Of a stretch of 26,225 nt of DNA, positions 13,463-18,975 are shown piece after piece. Origin of the DNA: a virus. Numbering within the stretch: position 1 is the stretch's first letter; each line of letters starts with the position of its first letter. The stretch is taken from the IMG/VR virus record IMGVR_UViG_3300000234_000024, positions 1-26,225 of that record; one strand, written 5' to 3'. A program made the translations under genes and the position numbers. The notes below the pieces were generated by a model, which made no database searches, was not told the DNA's origin, and saw nothing but the letters and a program-made list of their open reading frames with translations.

Positions 13463-13490
13463 AAAAGGCAAGATATAAAACTTGCCTTTT
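13463..13490 (-). terminator. Hairpin terminator between gp32 and thyX
   Basis: A 10-bp stem AAAAGGCAAG / CTTGCCTTTT with an 8-nt loop, followed on the minus strand by ATTTTAT. The U-run is interrupted, so termination may be partial, letting thyX be read at reduced level. The stem is symmetric enough to work weakly in both directions. Confidence 0.75.
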
Positions 13491-13511
13491 CGATGATGAT
13501 TTTTTTAACTG

Positions 13512-14417
13512 TTAATCATCAAGCATTGCCTGATAACGCGCAAATTCATCATCCTGATCACTTGATGTTGGAGCAGCCTTGGTAACTGGAGGTTTCTTTG
13601 GCAAATCATCCGCGAACACATCGTCGCTTTCATCAATAGAGTTTGTGTTGCTTGCTGCATTTTGTGCTGGAGGACGTGATGCTGGAGCTTCGTTATTACC
13701 TAACACAAAATTAAAACGCTTTTTAAGTTCGTCATATGATTTAAACGTTTCCGATGCAATCAAAGGTTGAAGCGGATATTCCGCTTCCCAAACAGATTCC
13801 AATTCATCATCATTATCTTTCAATGGAGCGGGGCTTTCAAATGATGATTTGTCATAGTTGATTTGACCTTCAACTTTAACAACTTTCAATTTAAAATCTG
13901 AGCCTTCCCACAAATCAAACACATTAACTTGTTTTTCATCTTCGAATTTCGGATTCAACATGTCAGTAATCTTAGCGAAAATTTTAGCGCCATATTTAAA
14001 CAAAAATACTTTACCGTTATTTTCTGGATGCTTAGGATCTGAAATCATGTAGATATTTGACACGAAAGATTTCCGACGCTTGCGCTTGCGCACAATATCT
14101 TGATTCGCTTTTGTGTTCGTGTTCCAAAGAATATTATTCGATTCGTTAACTGGATCATCCTTTCCAATAGTGCTCAGACAGCGTTCAATATACCACTTAC
14201 CATTAGCTTCGTTTTGAAAACCATGATCGTATTGTGTGATATAAGGGATTTCTTCTCCTTCAGCGGCGGGAAGGAAGCGGAATACAGCGTATCCATTACC
14301 CGCTGGATCCAATTCCGGTTTCCAGAAACGTTCGTCGTTAAATGATTTTTCTTCCGTAGAAGCCATTAATTTTGTTAGTGTTGCGGTTGAGTTCTTTTTT
14401 AGTGCTGCGAATGACAT
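13512..14417 (-). CDS. 32: Single-stranded DNA-binding protein, gp32-like
   Basis: The protein has 301 residues, the same as T4 gp32. The N-terminal LAST-like segment (LKKNSTATLTKLMASTEEKS) is the cooperativity region, the core follows (DHGFQNEANGKWYIERC; SNIYMISDPKHPENNGKVFL; PLKDNDDELESVWEA), and the C-terminal 60 residues are acidic (FADDLPKKPP; SSDQDDEFARYQAMLDD), ending in the flexible tail that contacts other replication proteins. His65 and Cys80 match T4 His64 and Cys77, but the CPVC pair of T4 is replaced by a DPVNE segment, so the zinc site is missing. AGAGG precedes the ATG. It has its own promoter inside the end of the gp59-like gene. Confidence 0.95.
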   Translation of the reverse strand: MSFAALKKNSTATLTKLMASTEEKSFNDERFWKPELDPAGNGYAVFRFLPAAEGEEIPYITQYDHGFQNEANGKWYIERCLSTIGKDDPVNESNNILWNTNTKANQDIVRKRKRRKSFVSNIYMISDPKHPENNGKVFLFKYGAKIFAKITDMLNPKFEDEKQVNVFDLWEGSDFKLKVVKVEGQINYDKSSFESPAPLKDNDDELESVWEAEYPLQPLIASETFKSYDELKKRFNFVLGNNEAPASRPPAQNAASNTNSIDESDDVFADDLPKKPPVTKAAPTSSDQDDEFARYQAMLDD

Positions 14418-14488
14418 TGAGATTACCTCTTTTTAGTGCTTTAGTTTTAGTTTTAATTATCACACATCATCACGGTTCACATCAAATA

Positions 14489-14516
14489 ACTATACTTGAA
14501 ATTTGATATTTGTCAA
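14489..14516 (-). promoter_or_regulatory. Promoter of gp32
   Basis: TTGACA (14516-14511), a 16-bp spacer and TATAGT (14494-14489) sit over the last codons of the gp59-like gene. The roughly 65-nt leader (14482-14418) is AT-rich and could be the target of autoregulation, as T4 gp32 represses its own mRNA by binding an unstructured leader next to a pseudoknot. No pseudoknot was established here. Confidence 0.8.
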
Positions 14517-15074
14517 GTTTTCTACGCTTTTTAATGTGCGTTCAGTTATCGGAGGAATAAATTTTGAATATACTAATATGATTGTACAAATTTGAGTATA
14601 TAGTGGATTGAACACTGCGTTCATCCTAACCCACTTAAATACAATCTGTAGAGCTGCGAGCGTTTCCAACTTAATTTTATGTTTTAAATAAAGTCCTACC
14701 AACGTTTGAACGTTAAACAGTTCTTTAATTGTCATGTTTGCATTTATAAGAGTTTCAATATCATCTTCAAAAAAGACGTCAAATGAGTTAATGTATTTCA
14801 TTCGAGTTTGATGAAATTTATTAATCCTATCAAAGTCTAAAAACACATCCCTGATATACGCATCCGGATTATCTATAAACACACTAATCATAAAATCACT
14901 CAAGTCTTTTTCGGAATTGAACTTGACTGCTATCTTTTTAAACCAAATAGCATCGTTTCTTTTAGTTAATGAGTTAATAGATAAAGACCGCATATGAGTT
15001 ATCTCTCCGGTCTTAAATGCTATCTTTTTGCCGACGTACTCCGAAAACACAAACGAAGGTTTAATTCCGCTCAT
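14490..15074 (-). CDS. 59: DNA helicase loader, gp59-like
   Basis: This 194-residue all-helical protein is close to T4 gp59 (217 residues). The best-matching region is WFKKIAVKFNSEKDLSDFMI followed by SVFIDNPDAYIRDV and FEDDIETLINAN (residues 44-111), matching the T4 FFQKLSEKY...LVANQDAWIGDI...FEEDI. gp59 binds gp32 and forked DNA and loads the gp41 helicase. The order 59 then 32 is the T4 order. AGGAT precedes the ATG. It begins 9 bp after the end of the nadV remnant. Its 3' end contains the gp32 promoter. Confidence 0.85.
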   Translation of the reverse strand: MSGIKPSFVFSEYVGKKIAFKTGEITHMRSLSINSLTKRNDAIWFKKIAVKFNSEKDLSDFMISVFIDNPDAYIRDVFLDFDRINKFHQTRMKYINSFDVFFEDDIETLINANMTIKELFNVQTLVGLYLKHKIKLETLAALQIVFKWVRMNAVFNPLYTQICTIILVYSKFIPPITERTLKSVENLTNIKFQV

Positions 15075-15082
15075 GTTTTATC

Positions 15083-15495
15083 CTACTTAGTATTTTTGAT
15101 AGTCATTACTGGTGTTTTGATTGGAACAATAATGCCTTCCGGCAGTGCCTTGATTTCCAATGACAAATAATCAAGATGCCACAACTTGCTGAAGTTTTCA
15201 ATACCGACTTCAAAATCGCCTGCAAAGGGCGCAACAAGTTCACGAATTTCTTCAATTACTTTGTCTTTATTGTGCACAAAAAAGTCTTATCCCATTAGTC
15301 GATCATGTTTTGGATTACACCTTGTACACCAAACACACCATCATCGAGATGCTTTGGAATTGGGCTGTACTTATTAGTACGGGATGTGAGGTTAGAGTAT
15401 ACAAGTTCGGTTCCTTCTGGATACTGAATCATGCGCCCTAGTTTGTAGCTATCTGTCGCGATAGCGCGAGCGATTTGGAAAACTTGTCCGTTCAT
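15083..15495 (-). pseudogene. nadV: Remnant of nicotinamide phosphoribosyltransferase (nadV), frameshifted and truncated
   Basis: The first part (ATG at 15495, AGGATA upstream) reads AIATDSYKLGRMIQYPEGTE, VYSNLTSRTNKYSP and DDGVFGVQGVIQNMID, the N-terminus of the NAMPT/NadV family, then stops at 15295. In another frame from about 15286 the family sequence resumes: DKVIEEIRELVAPF, LWHLDYLSLEIKALPEGIIV and PVMTIKNTK, then stops at 15083. Family members have about 450-500 residues; only about the first 135 are left, without the catalytic C-terminal part. So it has one frameshift and a large 3' deletion. The intact enzyme makes NMN from nicotinamide and PRPP. The 5' Shine-Dalgarno sequence is still intact, so a short peptide could be made. 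Confidence 0.8.
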
Positions 15496-15511
15496 AATAA
15501 TATCCTATCTG

Positions 15512-15682
15512 TTAATAATTAAAACGCAATTCGCCGTACATCATTATCACAACTTTAAAATCTCTCATATCTTCGTGTACTTTGATATGAGTTTCGCCCG
15601 CAGGAAACTTGAATTTTTCAAACTCGACTTTTAAGTTCCCAAGAAGCTCACAAGTAAAAATCTTTCTAAGTTCTACTGACAT
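15512..15682 (-). pseudogene. prs: Probable 5' remnant of ribose-phosphate pyrophosphokinase (prs)
   Basis: A 56-residue ORF starts MSVELRKIFTCELLGNLKVE and contains EKFKFPAGETHIKVHED, which resembles the FPxGE segment near the N-terminus of phage PRPP synthetases (intact length about 290 residues). It ends at RFNY, before the conserved active-site region. In several phages prs and nadV form an NAD+-salvage pair, and here the nadV remnant follows directly, which supports the reading. It could still be an unrelated small gene; the similarity is short. Confidence 0.55.
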
Positions 15683-15704
15683 AATAGTATTCTATGTTAT
15701 CCGA

Positions 15705-15956
15705 TTAAGAGATGTGCGCGCGATATTGTAGATCGAGCTCCATCCAAAATCCAGGAGGTCCCCCAAGAATTTTTTCCAATTGAGCGGCGATATCGTGAGT
15801 AATTTTCATTTTACCATCTAATAAGTCATTCACATCCTGCGCATTCATTTCCATCATAGTAACGAAATCATCAGCATCTAAGCCTTGTTCGTCAAGTAAA
15901 TCCATGATCGTTTCGCCCGGATGACTGACCCAATCTGGGTTGAAATCTTCATTCAT
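15705..15956 (-). CDS. Orphan HigA-like antitoxin (XRE-type helix-turn-helix)
   Basis: This 83-residue protein matches the HigA layout: PDWVSHPGETIMDLLDEQGL near residues 8-27, a helix-turn-helix (DDFVTMMEMNAQDVNDLLDG), KMKITHDIAAQLEKILGGPP, and FWMELDLQYRAH at the end. In HigBA modules the antitoxin represses the operon and blocks HigB, an mRNA interferase. No HigB-like gene lies on either side. A solo phage antitoxin could neutralise a host toxin or serve as a plain repressor. It has a weaker copy of the early cassette promoter and the leader GTGAGGATATAGAG. Confidence 0.82.
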   Translation of the reverse strand: MNEDFNPDWVSHPGETIMDLLDEQGLDADDFVTMMEMNAQDVNDLLDGKMKITHDIAAQLEKILGGPPGFWMELDLQYRAHIS

Positions 15957-16005
15957 CTCTATATCCTCACTCTTTGGTTAAAATGATGTCCAGTTCGTGT
16001 ATACA

Positions 16006-16033
16006 CATTAAGTTAAAGTCGAATTTTAATCAA
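16006..16033 (-). promoter_or_regulatory. Early promoter, divergent cassette copy
   Basis: TTGATT (16033-16028), a 16-bp spacer and TTAATG (16011-16006), then GTGTATACAC, a perfect 10-bp palindrome where other copies have TGTACACAT. The -35 lies inside the last codons of the upstream gene. The leader ACCAAAGAGTGAGGAT is shared with the DUF932 gene. Confidence 0.6.
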
Positions 16034-16441
16034 GTCGTCAACCCTCGGACACAATCGTTGATTTTCGCCAGGAGTTACCGATTTAAAGTAAGGATTGTTA
16101 GTGCCATCGTCGCGCTGCAATTTGAAAACTACACCTTTCAAATAGCTGTCGATGTATGATGCGATAATAAACAAGTCATCTTTTGTATACCCAGCAGCTT
16201 CGAACGGGGTTTGATTCTTGGCGATTTTGACGATGTTTCGAATGTACTCGTACCCTAGACGGTTCTCACTCGTACAACTTCCTTGAACAAGCTCAAACCT
16301 AGGACAGTTGGATCCATCATCAATATTGAGTTTGATGATGGATCCAACTCCGAAGGAGTAACTTCTAACTTCTGGTCCAGATACCACGAAAGTATCATCT
16401 TTCGTGTATCCGGCAGCTTCGAACGGGGTTTGCTCGCACAT
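16013..16441 (-). CDS. Protein with two tandem copies of one domain, unknown
   Basis: This 142-residue protein is built from two copies of a roughly 68-residue unit. Copy 1 begins QTPFEAAGYTKDDTFVVSGP and copy 2 QTPFEAAGYTKDDLFIIASY. Each continues with a KL..DDG(S/T)N.P.F segment and ends in a VDDLIKI-like or IRNIVKI-like helix. The DNA of the QTPFEAAGYT block is almost identical in both (AGCAGCTTCGAACGGGGTTT at both sites), so the duplication is recent or kept by gene conversion. The function is not recognised. It starts behind an early cassette promoter, with GGAGA upstream of the ATG. Confidence 0.65.
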   Translation of the reverse strand: MCEQTPFEAAGYTKDDTFVVSGPEVRSYSFGVGSIIKLNIDDGSNCPRFELVQGSCTSENRLGYEYIRNIVKIAKNQTPFEAAGYTKDDLFIIASYIDSYLKGVVFKLQRDDGTNNPYFKSVTPGENQRLCPRVDDLIKIRL

Positions 16442-16479
16442 TTCTTTTATCTCCCTTGGTTTCTTAAAGCTATGTGTAC

Positions 16480-16507
16480 ATTATACACTTAAAATTTCAC
16501 ATGTCAA
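16480..16507 (-). promoter_or_regulatory. Early sigma70-type promoter (cassette copy)
   Basis: TTGACA (16507-16502), a 16-bp spacer and TATAAT (16485-16480), then GTACACAT and TTAAGAAACCAAGGGAG leading to the ATG at 16441. Confidence 0.85.
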
Positions 16508-16531
16508 CAACTATTTTTGTCTTTTTAAAAA

Positions 16532-16627
16532 TTATCTCGAATAAATTTCAGGATTTTTTCTCGCGACACGGATAAGGCTAAACTCTTCTTGTGTGAGGAT
16601 ATATTGTATCGTGCATTCGCTACTCAG
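16532..16627 (-). CDS. Possible very small protein without ATG start
   Basis: An open frame of 31 codons reads SSECTIQYILTQEEFSLIRV and then ARKNPEIYSR. The composition is protein-like, but the only start in frame is CTG at 16627, overlapping the stop of the 35-residue gene upstream. It may be a real small gene with an unusual start, or the displaced C-terminus of a gene that lost its frame. Confidence 0.3.
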   Translation of the reverse strand: MSSECTIQYILTQEEFSLIRVARKNPEIYSR

Positions 16628-16731
16628 ACATCATATTTCTCAAATAAAAAGCGAAGCCACGATTGTGCTCCAGCTTTAGTCAAATGATCTGGCATCTCAG
16701 CCATTTCGCGCGCTTGTATCGCAGTAATCAT
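16624..16731 (-). CDS. Small protein, unknown (35 residues)
   Basis: The ORF reads MITAIQAREMAEMPDHLTKA and ends LRFLFEKYDV. GAGGTG lies about 6 nt before the ATG at 16731 and overlaps the end of the upstream gene, so translation is likely coupled. No family recognised. Confidence 0.5.
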   Translation of the reverse strand: MITAIQAREMAEMPDHLTKAGAQSWLRFLFEKYDV

Positions 16732-16732
16732 A

Positions 16733-17110
16733 TTACACCTCAATTTCAATTTCAATTTCAATTCCATTAGCAATCCAATTCCAATGGGATAAGGATTTTT
16801 GAGAATCCATAGCAGCATCTAATGAGTTGTGCAGTTTTTTCATCACACATAACTCATTATTGTCATTAATATAAACGTTTATGAATTTAGTGACTTTTGT
16901 TGGTTTCATAACCAAATCAACATGACTGCCGGAACTGTTTCTCTTACCGTTTTCATCGTAAAAAAATGTAAGTCCTTTGATGACAACAACTACCTGGGAA
17001 TCAGATATAGCTTGCTGTAAACATGCGATTTCTGTAACTTCATCGCCATCTCTAGTCATCACAGGCTTGCCAGCTAGCGCATCTTCCAAGTTGAATTCTT
17101 TATATTTCAT
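16733..17110 (-). CDS. Small phage protein with IE repeat at its C-terminus, unknown
   Basis: This 125-residue protein starts MKYKEFNLEDALAGKPVMTR, a beginning shared by many small phage proteins (short DALAGKPVMTRDG module). The middle (VTKFINVYINDNNELCVMKK) is beta-rich. The C-terminus ends GIEIEIEIEV, coded by four 6-bp repeats whose number could change by replication slippage without breaking the frame. AGGAATTATAG precedes the ATG. The next gene's GAGGTG lies in its last codons. Confidence 0.62.
   Translation of the reverse strand: MKYKEFNLEDALAGKPVMTRDGDEVTEIACLQQAISDSQVVVVIKGLTFFYDENGKRNSSGSHVDLVMKPTKVTKFINVYINDNNELCVMKKLHNSLDAAMDSQKSLSHWNWIANGIEIEIEIEV
16741..16764 (-). repeat. Four tandem 6-bp repeats inside a gene
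   Basis: On the plus strand: three exact CAATTT units and one CAATTC. They code for the repeated Ile-Glu at the end of the 125-residue protein. As each unit is 6 bp, gain or loss keeps the frame. Confidence 0.85.
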
Positions 17111-17147
17111 CTATAATTCCTAATACTTTTGTTAGTCAAACAAACGA

Positions 17148-17378
17148 TCAAACATCAAATACAGATGCAGAAATTCCTTGCACATATTCGCGTTTGATTA
17201 AATTATTTAGCTGCGCATCAAGTGTGAGCTGAAATCGAAGATTGTCATCAATTTGAGAATTGAAATCTTCGAATGAAATATCATTCTTTTCACAAAATAT
17301 TGCAGTCGCTTCAATAAGGGATAACCCGCCTACTTGAAGTTTTTTAATCTCGCTTAAACATTGTTCCGAAAAAGTCAT
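17148..17378 (-). CDS. 33: Late-transcription coactivator, gp33-like (probable)
   Basis: This 76-residue protein matches the core of T4 gp33 (112 residues): GLSLIEATAIFCEKNDISFE near residues 18-37 against GMSYLEATTAFLEENSIPET in T4, then F...I and LDAQLNNLIK against ..AIDENLLR. T4 gp33 bridges RNA polymerase and the sliding clamp to activate TATAAATA promoters, with a hydrophobic C-terminal clamp-binding motif; here the end is SASVFDV. Such promoters occur in this window. Gene order 33, then 59, then 32 along the strand is the T4 order, with accessory genes between. AGAGGG lies before the ATG. It has its own promoter at 17416-17444. Confidence 0.7.
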   Translation of the reverse strand: MTFSEQCLSEIKKLQVGGLSLIEATAIFCEKNDISFEDFNSQIDDNLRFQLTLDAQLNNLIKREYVQGISASVFDV

Positions 17379-17415
17379 ACATAACCCTCTTAATTAAATG
17401 GCATTTACAATCATT

Positions 17416-17444
17416 ATTTTATTATATAAAACTGTAAATGTCAA
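17416..17444 (-). promoter_or_regulatory. Promoter of the gp33-like gene, flanked by an inverted repeat
   Basis: TTGACA (17444-17439), a 17-bp spacer and TAAAAT (17421-17416). An 8-bp inverted repeat CATTTACA (17402-17409) / TGTAAATG (17433-17440) embraces the -10 region and touches the -35, so it may be an operator or a hairpin in the leader. Confidence 0.6.
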
Positions 17445-17518
17445 GCGATAACTATTTGTTTTATATGATTATTCATAATTAAATGTCGTTTAAATTGCAG
17501 TTAAGAAAATTCTAACCG

Positions 17519-17555
17519 CTATATTGGTACATTTAATGTTTTTTCTTAAAATTAT
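17519..17555 (-). repeat. 37-bp direct repeat, copy 1, within a hairpin
   Basis: Identical to 17603-17639. On each side TTAAGAAAA / TTTTCTTAA arms enclose the same core TATATTGGTACATTTAATG. In copy 1 the outer arm starts at 17502. Confidence 0.9.
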
Positions 17556-17602
17556 GCTTTATAACTATTTGATTTATTTAATAATTATTTTAAGAAAATC
17601 CA

Positions 17603-17639
17603 CTATATTGGTACATTTAATGTTTTTTCTTAAAATTAT
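17603..17639 (-). repeat. 37-bp direct repeat, copy 2, within a hairpin
   Basis: Exact second copy, 84 bp from the first. Here the stem is longer (about 12 bp, ATTTTAAGAAAA / TTTTCTTAAAAT). The conserved loop and the conserved stem suggest a structured RNA or protein-binding element rather than a simple duplication. Confidence 0.9.
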
Positions 17640-17674
17640 AATTCCTCTAGAAATTCCATTTATAATTCCTAAGG

Positions 17675-17727
17675 GTTAAATTATTACGCTTCGCAATTTA
17701 ACATATATCCTTTCCGAAAGGATATAT
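17675..17727 (-). other. Two adjacent hairpins
   Basis: GTTAAATT (17675-17682) pairs with AATTTAAC (17695-17702). Directly next to it ATATATCCTTT (17703-17713) pairs with AAAGGATATAT (17717-17727) over a 3-nt loop. Neither is followed by a clear U-run in either direction, so they look like RNA structure rather than terminators. Confidence 0.7.
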
Positions 17728-17842
17728 TAGTTTCTACTTTCTTTATTATAATTCCTTTTAAATATAATATATAATTATTTTAAAAAATACATTATTTTAT
17801 TTTAATTTATAACATATCCAGTATACGGACTGAATTTTAGTC

Positions 17843-17970
17843 AAAGTTAGCTTACGCAGACTAACTTTAACTTTAAGAGAATGACATCCATACAAACGTC
17901 CTCATCCTAGCCCCGAATTATATTCTATTCACATTAATGTGATTCTAGCATGGGTCACGCTGTATGCTAG
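17843..17970 (-). other. Cluster of palindromes
   Basis: AAAGTTAG/CTAACTTT with a 10-nt loop (17843-17868), a perfect 14-bp palindrome TCACATTAATGTGA (17929-17942), and CTAGCAT/ATGCTAG with a 12-nt loop (17945-17970). Confidence 0.65.
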
Positions 17971-18406
17971 GTTTGAATATTAAGTTGTTATGACGCATTA
18001 CTAAGCAAGCCATATTCGGAATTCTTGCTTTTCATTGACAGTTGTACTTCTACAGAGCTGTCTCCTGATATCCGATATGATTGTGCGAAATTCAATCATA
18101 TTTTCAAATCTTTAAAGGTTCTACACTTTCTCGATCTAATGCACCATGTTAAACTCATTATCTAGATATAAACTTCATCAATATAACGTTCGGTTCGTTT
18201 TCAACCTAAGCTCACTGAATTCGTTTATATTATCATTACCTCAAACTTAAAATATTACTAACCTCAAAACCCCTATCAGTCGTCCCGATAAGATATAGTT
18301 AACATTTTAAATTTGATACCAACGCTTTCGCGACCGCCTCAACAACCGTCACCGCCTCTGTCTTTGTTATGTATTATGACCAGCGGATTAGTTGAGGATT
18401 AAAGTT

Positions 18407-18437
18407 TATTTATACAACAGAAAAGGTATTTTGTCAA
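18407..18437 (-). promoter_or_regulatory. Promoter with both early and late signals, reading into the gene-free region
   Basis: TTGACA (18437-18432), a 17-bp spacer and TATAAATA (18414-18407). It has a consensus -35 and near-consensus -10 (TATAAA) for the host polymerase and at the same time the exact T4-type late box. The first gene downstream is gp33-like, about 1 kb away, so its main product may be an untranslated RNA. Confidence 0.7.
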
Positions 18438-18441
18438 CCTT

Positions 18442-18558
18442 TTATGAATTAAAAATCAGATAAATTAAAATTCCGAGAATTACTAGCAAAATTACAATAG
18501 CAGTTCCAAGAAACGCTATTGAAAACATATATCGCCTTTCAATTTGTTCAAAACTCAT
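18442..18558 (-). CDS. Small single-TM membrane protein (38 residues)
   Basis: The ORF starts MSFEQIERRYMFSIAFLGTA; residues 12-35 form one strong hydrophobic helix ending LIYLIFNS. The charged N-terminus suggests the C-terminus faces the periplasm. Its ATG overlaps the stop of the upstream gene (TAATG). Function unknown; small phage membrane proteins of this sort can be lysis, superinfection-exclusion or host-takeover factors. Confidence 0.6.
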   Translation of the reverse strand: MSFEQIERRYMFSIAFLGTAIVILLVILGILIYLIFNS

Positions 18559-18869
18559 TATTCAATCCCCTTTTGTTTAATTAATCTTGCGGCTTGTTTA
18601 AGGACGCAAATGCAGTCTGATATCGATGTTCCGCCGCCCTCATTCGCTCTACTAATTTTACTTCCAACACTTGTGCGAACAAATTGCACAAGTGCATCCC
18701 ATTCCCGCAGCGGAATATCGTTAAAGTGTCTGTCAGTAGATGTTAAAATGCGAGAACGTCCAATTCTATTTTTAATCATCGAAATCAACGAAGGAGTTAC
18801 AAACTGTGAATAAAATTCATCATGTGTAACTTCGTTGCTCATGTACTGCGTCCGGGTCAACATTGCCAT
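18558..18869 (-). CDS. Small soluble protein, unknown
   Basis: This 103-residue protein is not recognised. It is mostly helical (EWDALVQFVRTSVGSKISRA; DCICVLKQAARLIKQKGIE). GAGGATGTAG, part of the early leader, precedes the ATG. It lies upstream of, and is coupled to, the 38-residue membrane protein, so the two may act together. Confidence 0.62.
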   Translation of the reverse strand: MAMLTRTQYMSNEVTHDEFYSQFVTPSLISMIKNRIGRSRILTSTDRHFNDIPLREWDALVQFVRTSVGSKISRANEGGGTSISDCICVLKQAARLIKQKGIE

Positions 18870-18975
18870 TTCTACATCCTCGCATTTTGTTAGTTCATGT
18901 GTACATTATTGTAAAACTGCTTCCAAGCATCCACCGCTTCGCTGTAATACTTATACCATTTACGGATTTATTACA
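18870..18975 (-). other. Short intergenic region with degenerate cassette and possible gene fragment
   Basis: The leader ATGTACACATGAACTAAC and the Shine-Dalgarno sequence are intact, but the -10 reads AATAAT and no -35 is found 16-17 bp above. The missing part is replaced by an open frame reading KWYKYYSEAVDAWKQFYNNV and ending HMN, without a start codon. The cassette therefore looks partly overwritten by the end of another gene; the gene at 18558-18869 may rely on read-through. Confidence 0.45.

Larger units (their letters stand above)
17379..18441. other. Gene-free, AT-rich structured region
   Basis: About 1.06 kb has no plausible gene on either strand; I saw no tRNA in it. It contains the gp33 promoter, two copies of a hairpin with a constant loop (17519-17639), three copies of AGGAATTATAA like the Shine-Dalgarno leader of nearby genes, several hairpins or palindromes (17675-17970) and, at the far end, a promoter reading into it (18407-18437). 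The left part (17460-17830) is strongly AT-rich, the right part less so. It could hold one or more noncoding RNAs, a replication origin, or the decayed remains of small genes. Confidence 0.6.

Noticed and set aside
15083-15495. Two separate small genes instead of one broken nadV
   Set aside because: Both frames match consecutive parts of the same family and the second has no good start, so one disrupted gene is simpler.
17650-17675. Seven-codon ORF MEFLEEL after AGGAATTATAA
   Set aside because: Too short and without a partner gene; the AGGAATTATAA repeats are more likely remains of leader sequences.
17900-18200. tRNA or second tmRNA-like element in the gene-free region
   Set aside because: The CTAGCAT/ATGCTAG hairpin has no T-arm signature or CCA end, and no cloverleaf could be built.
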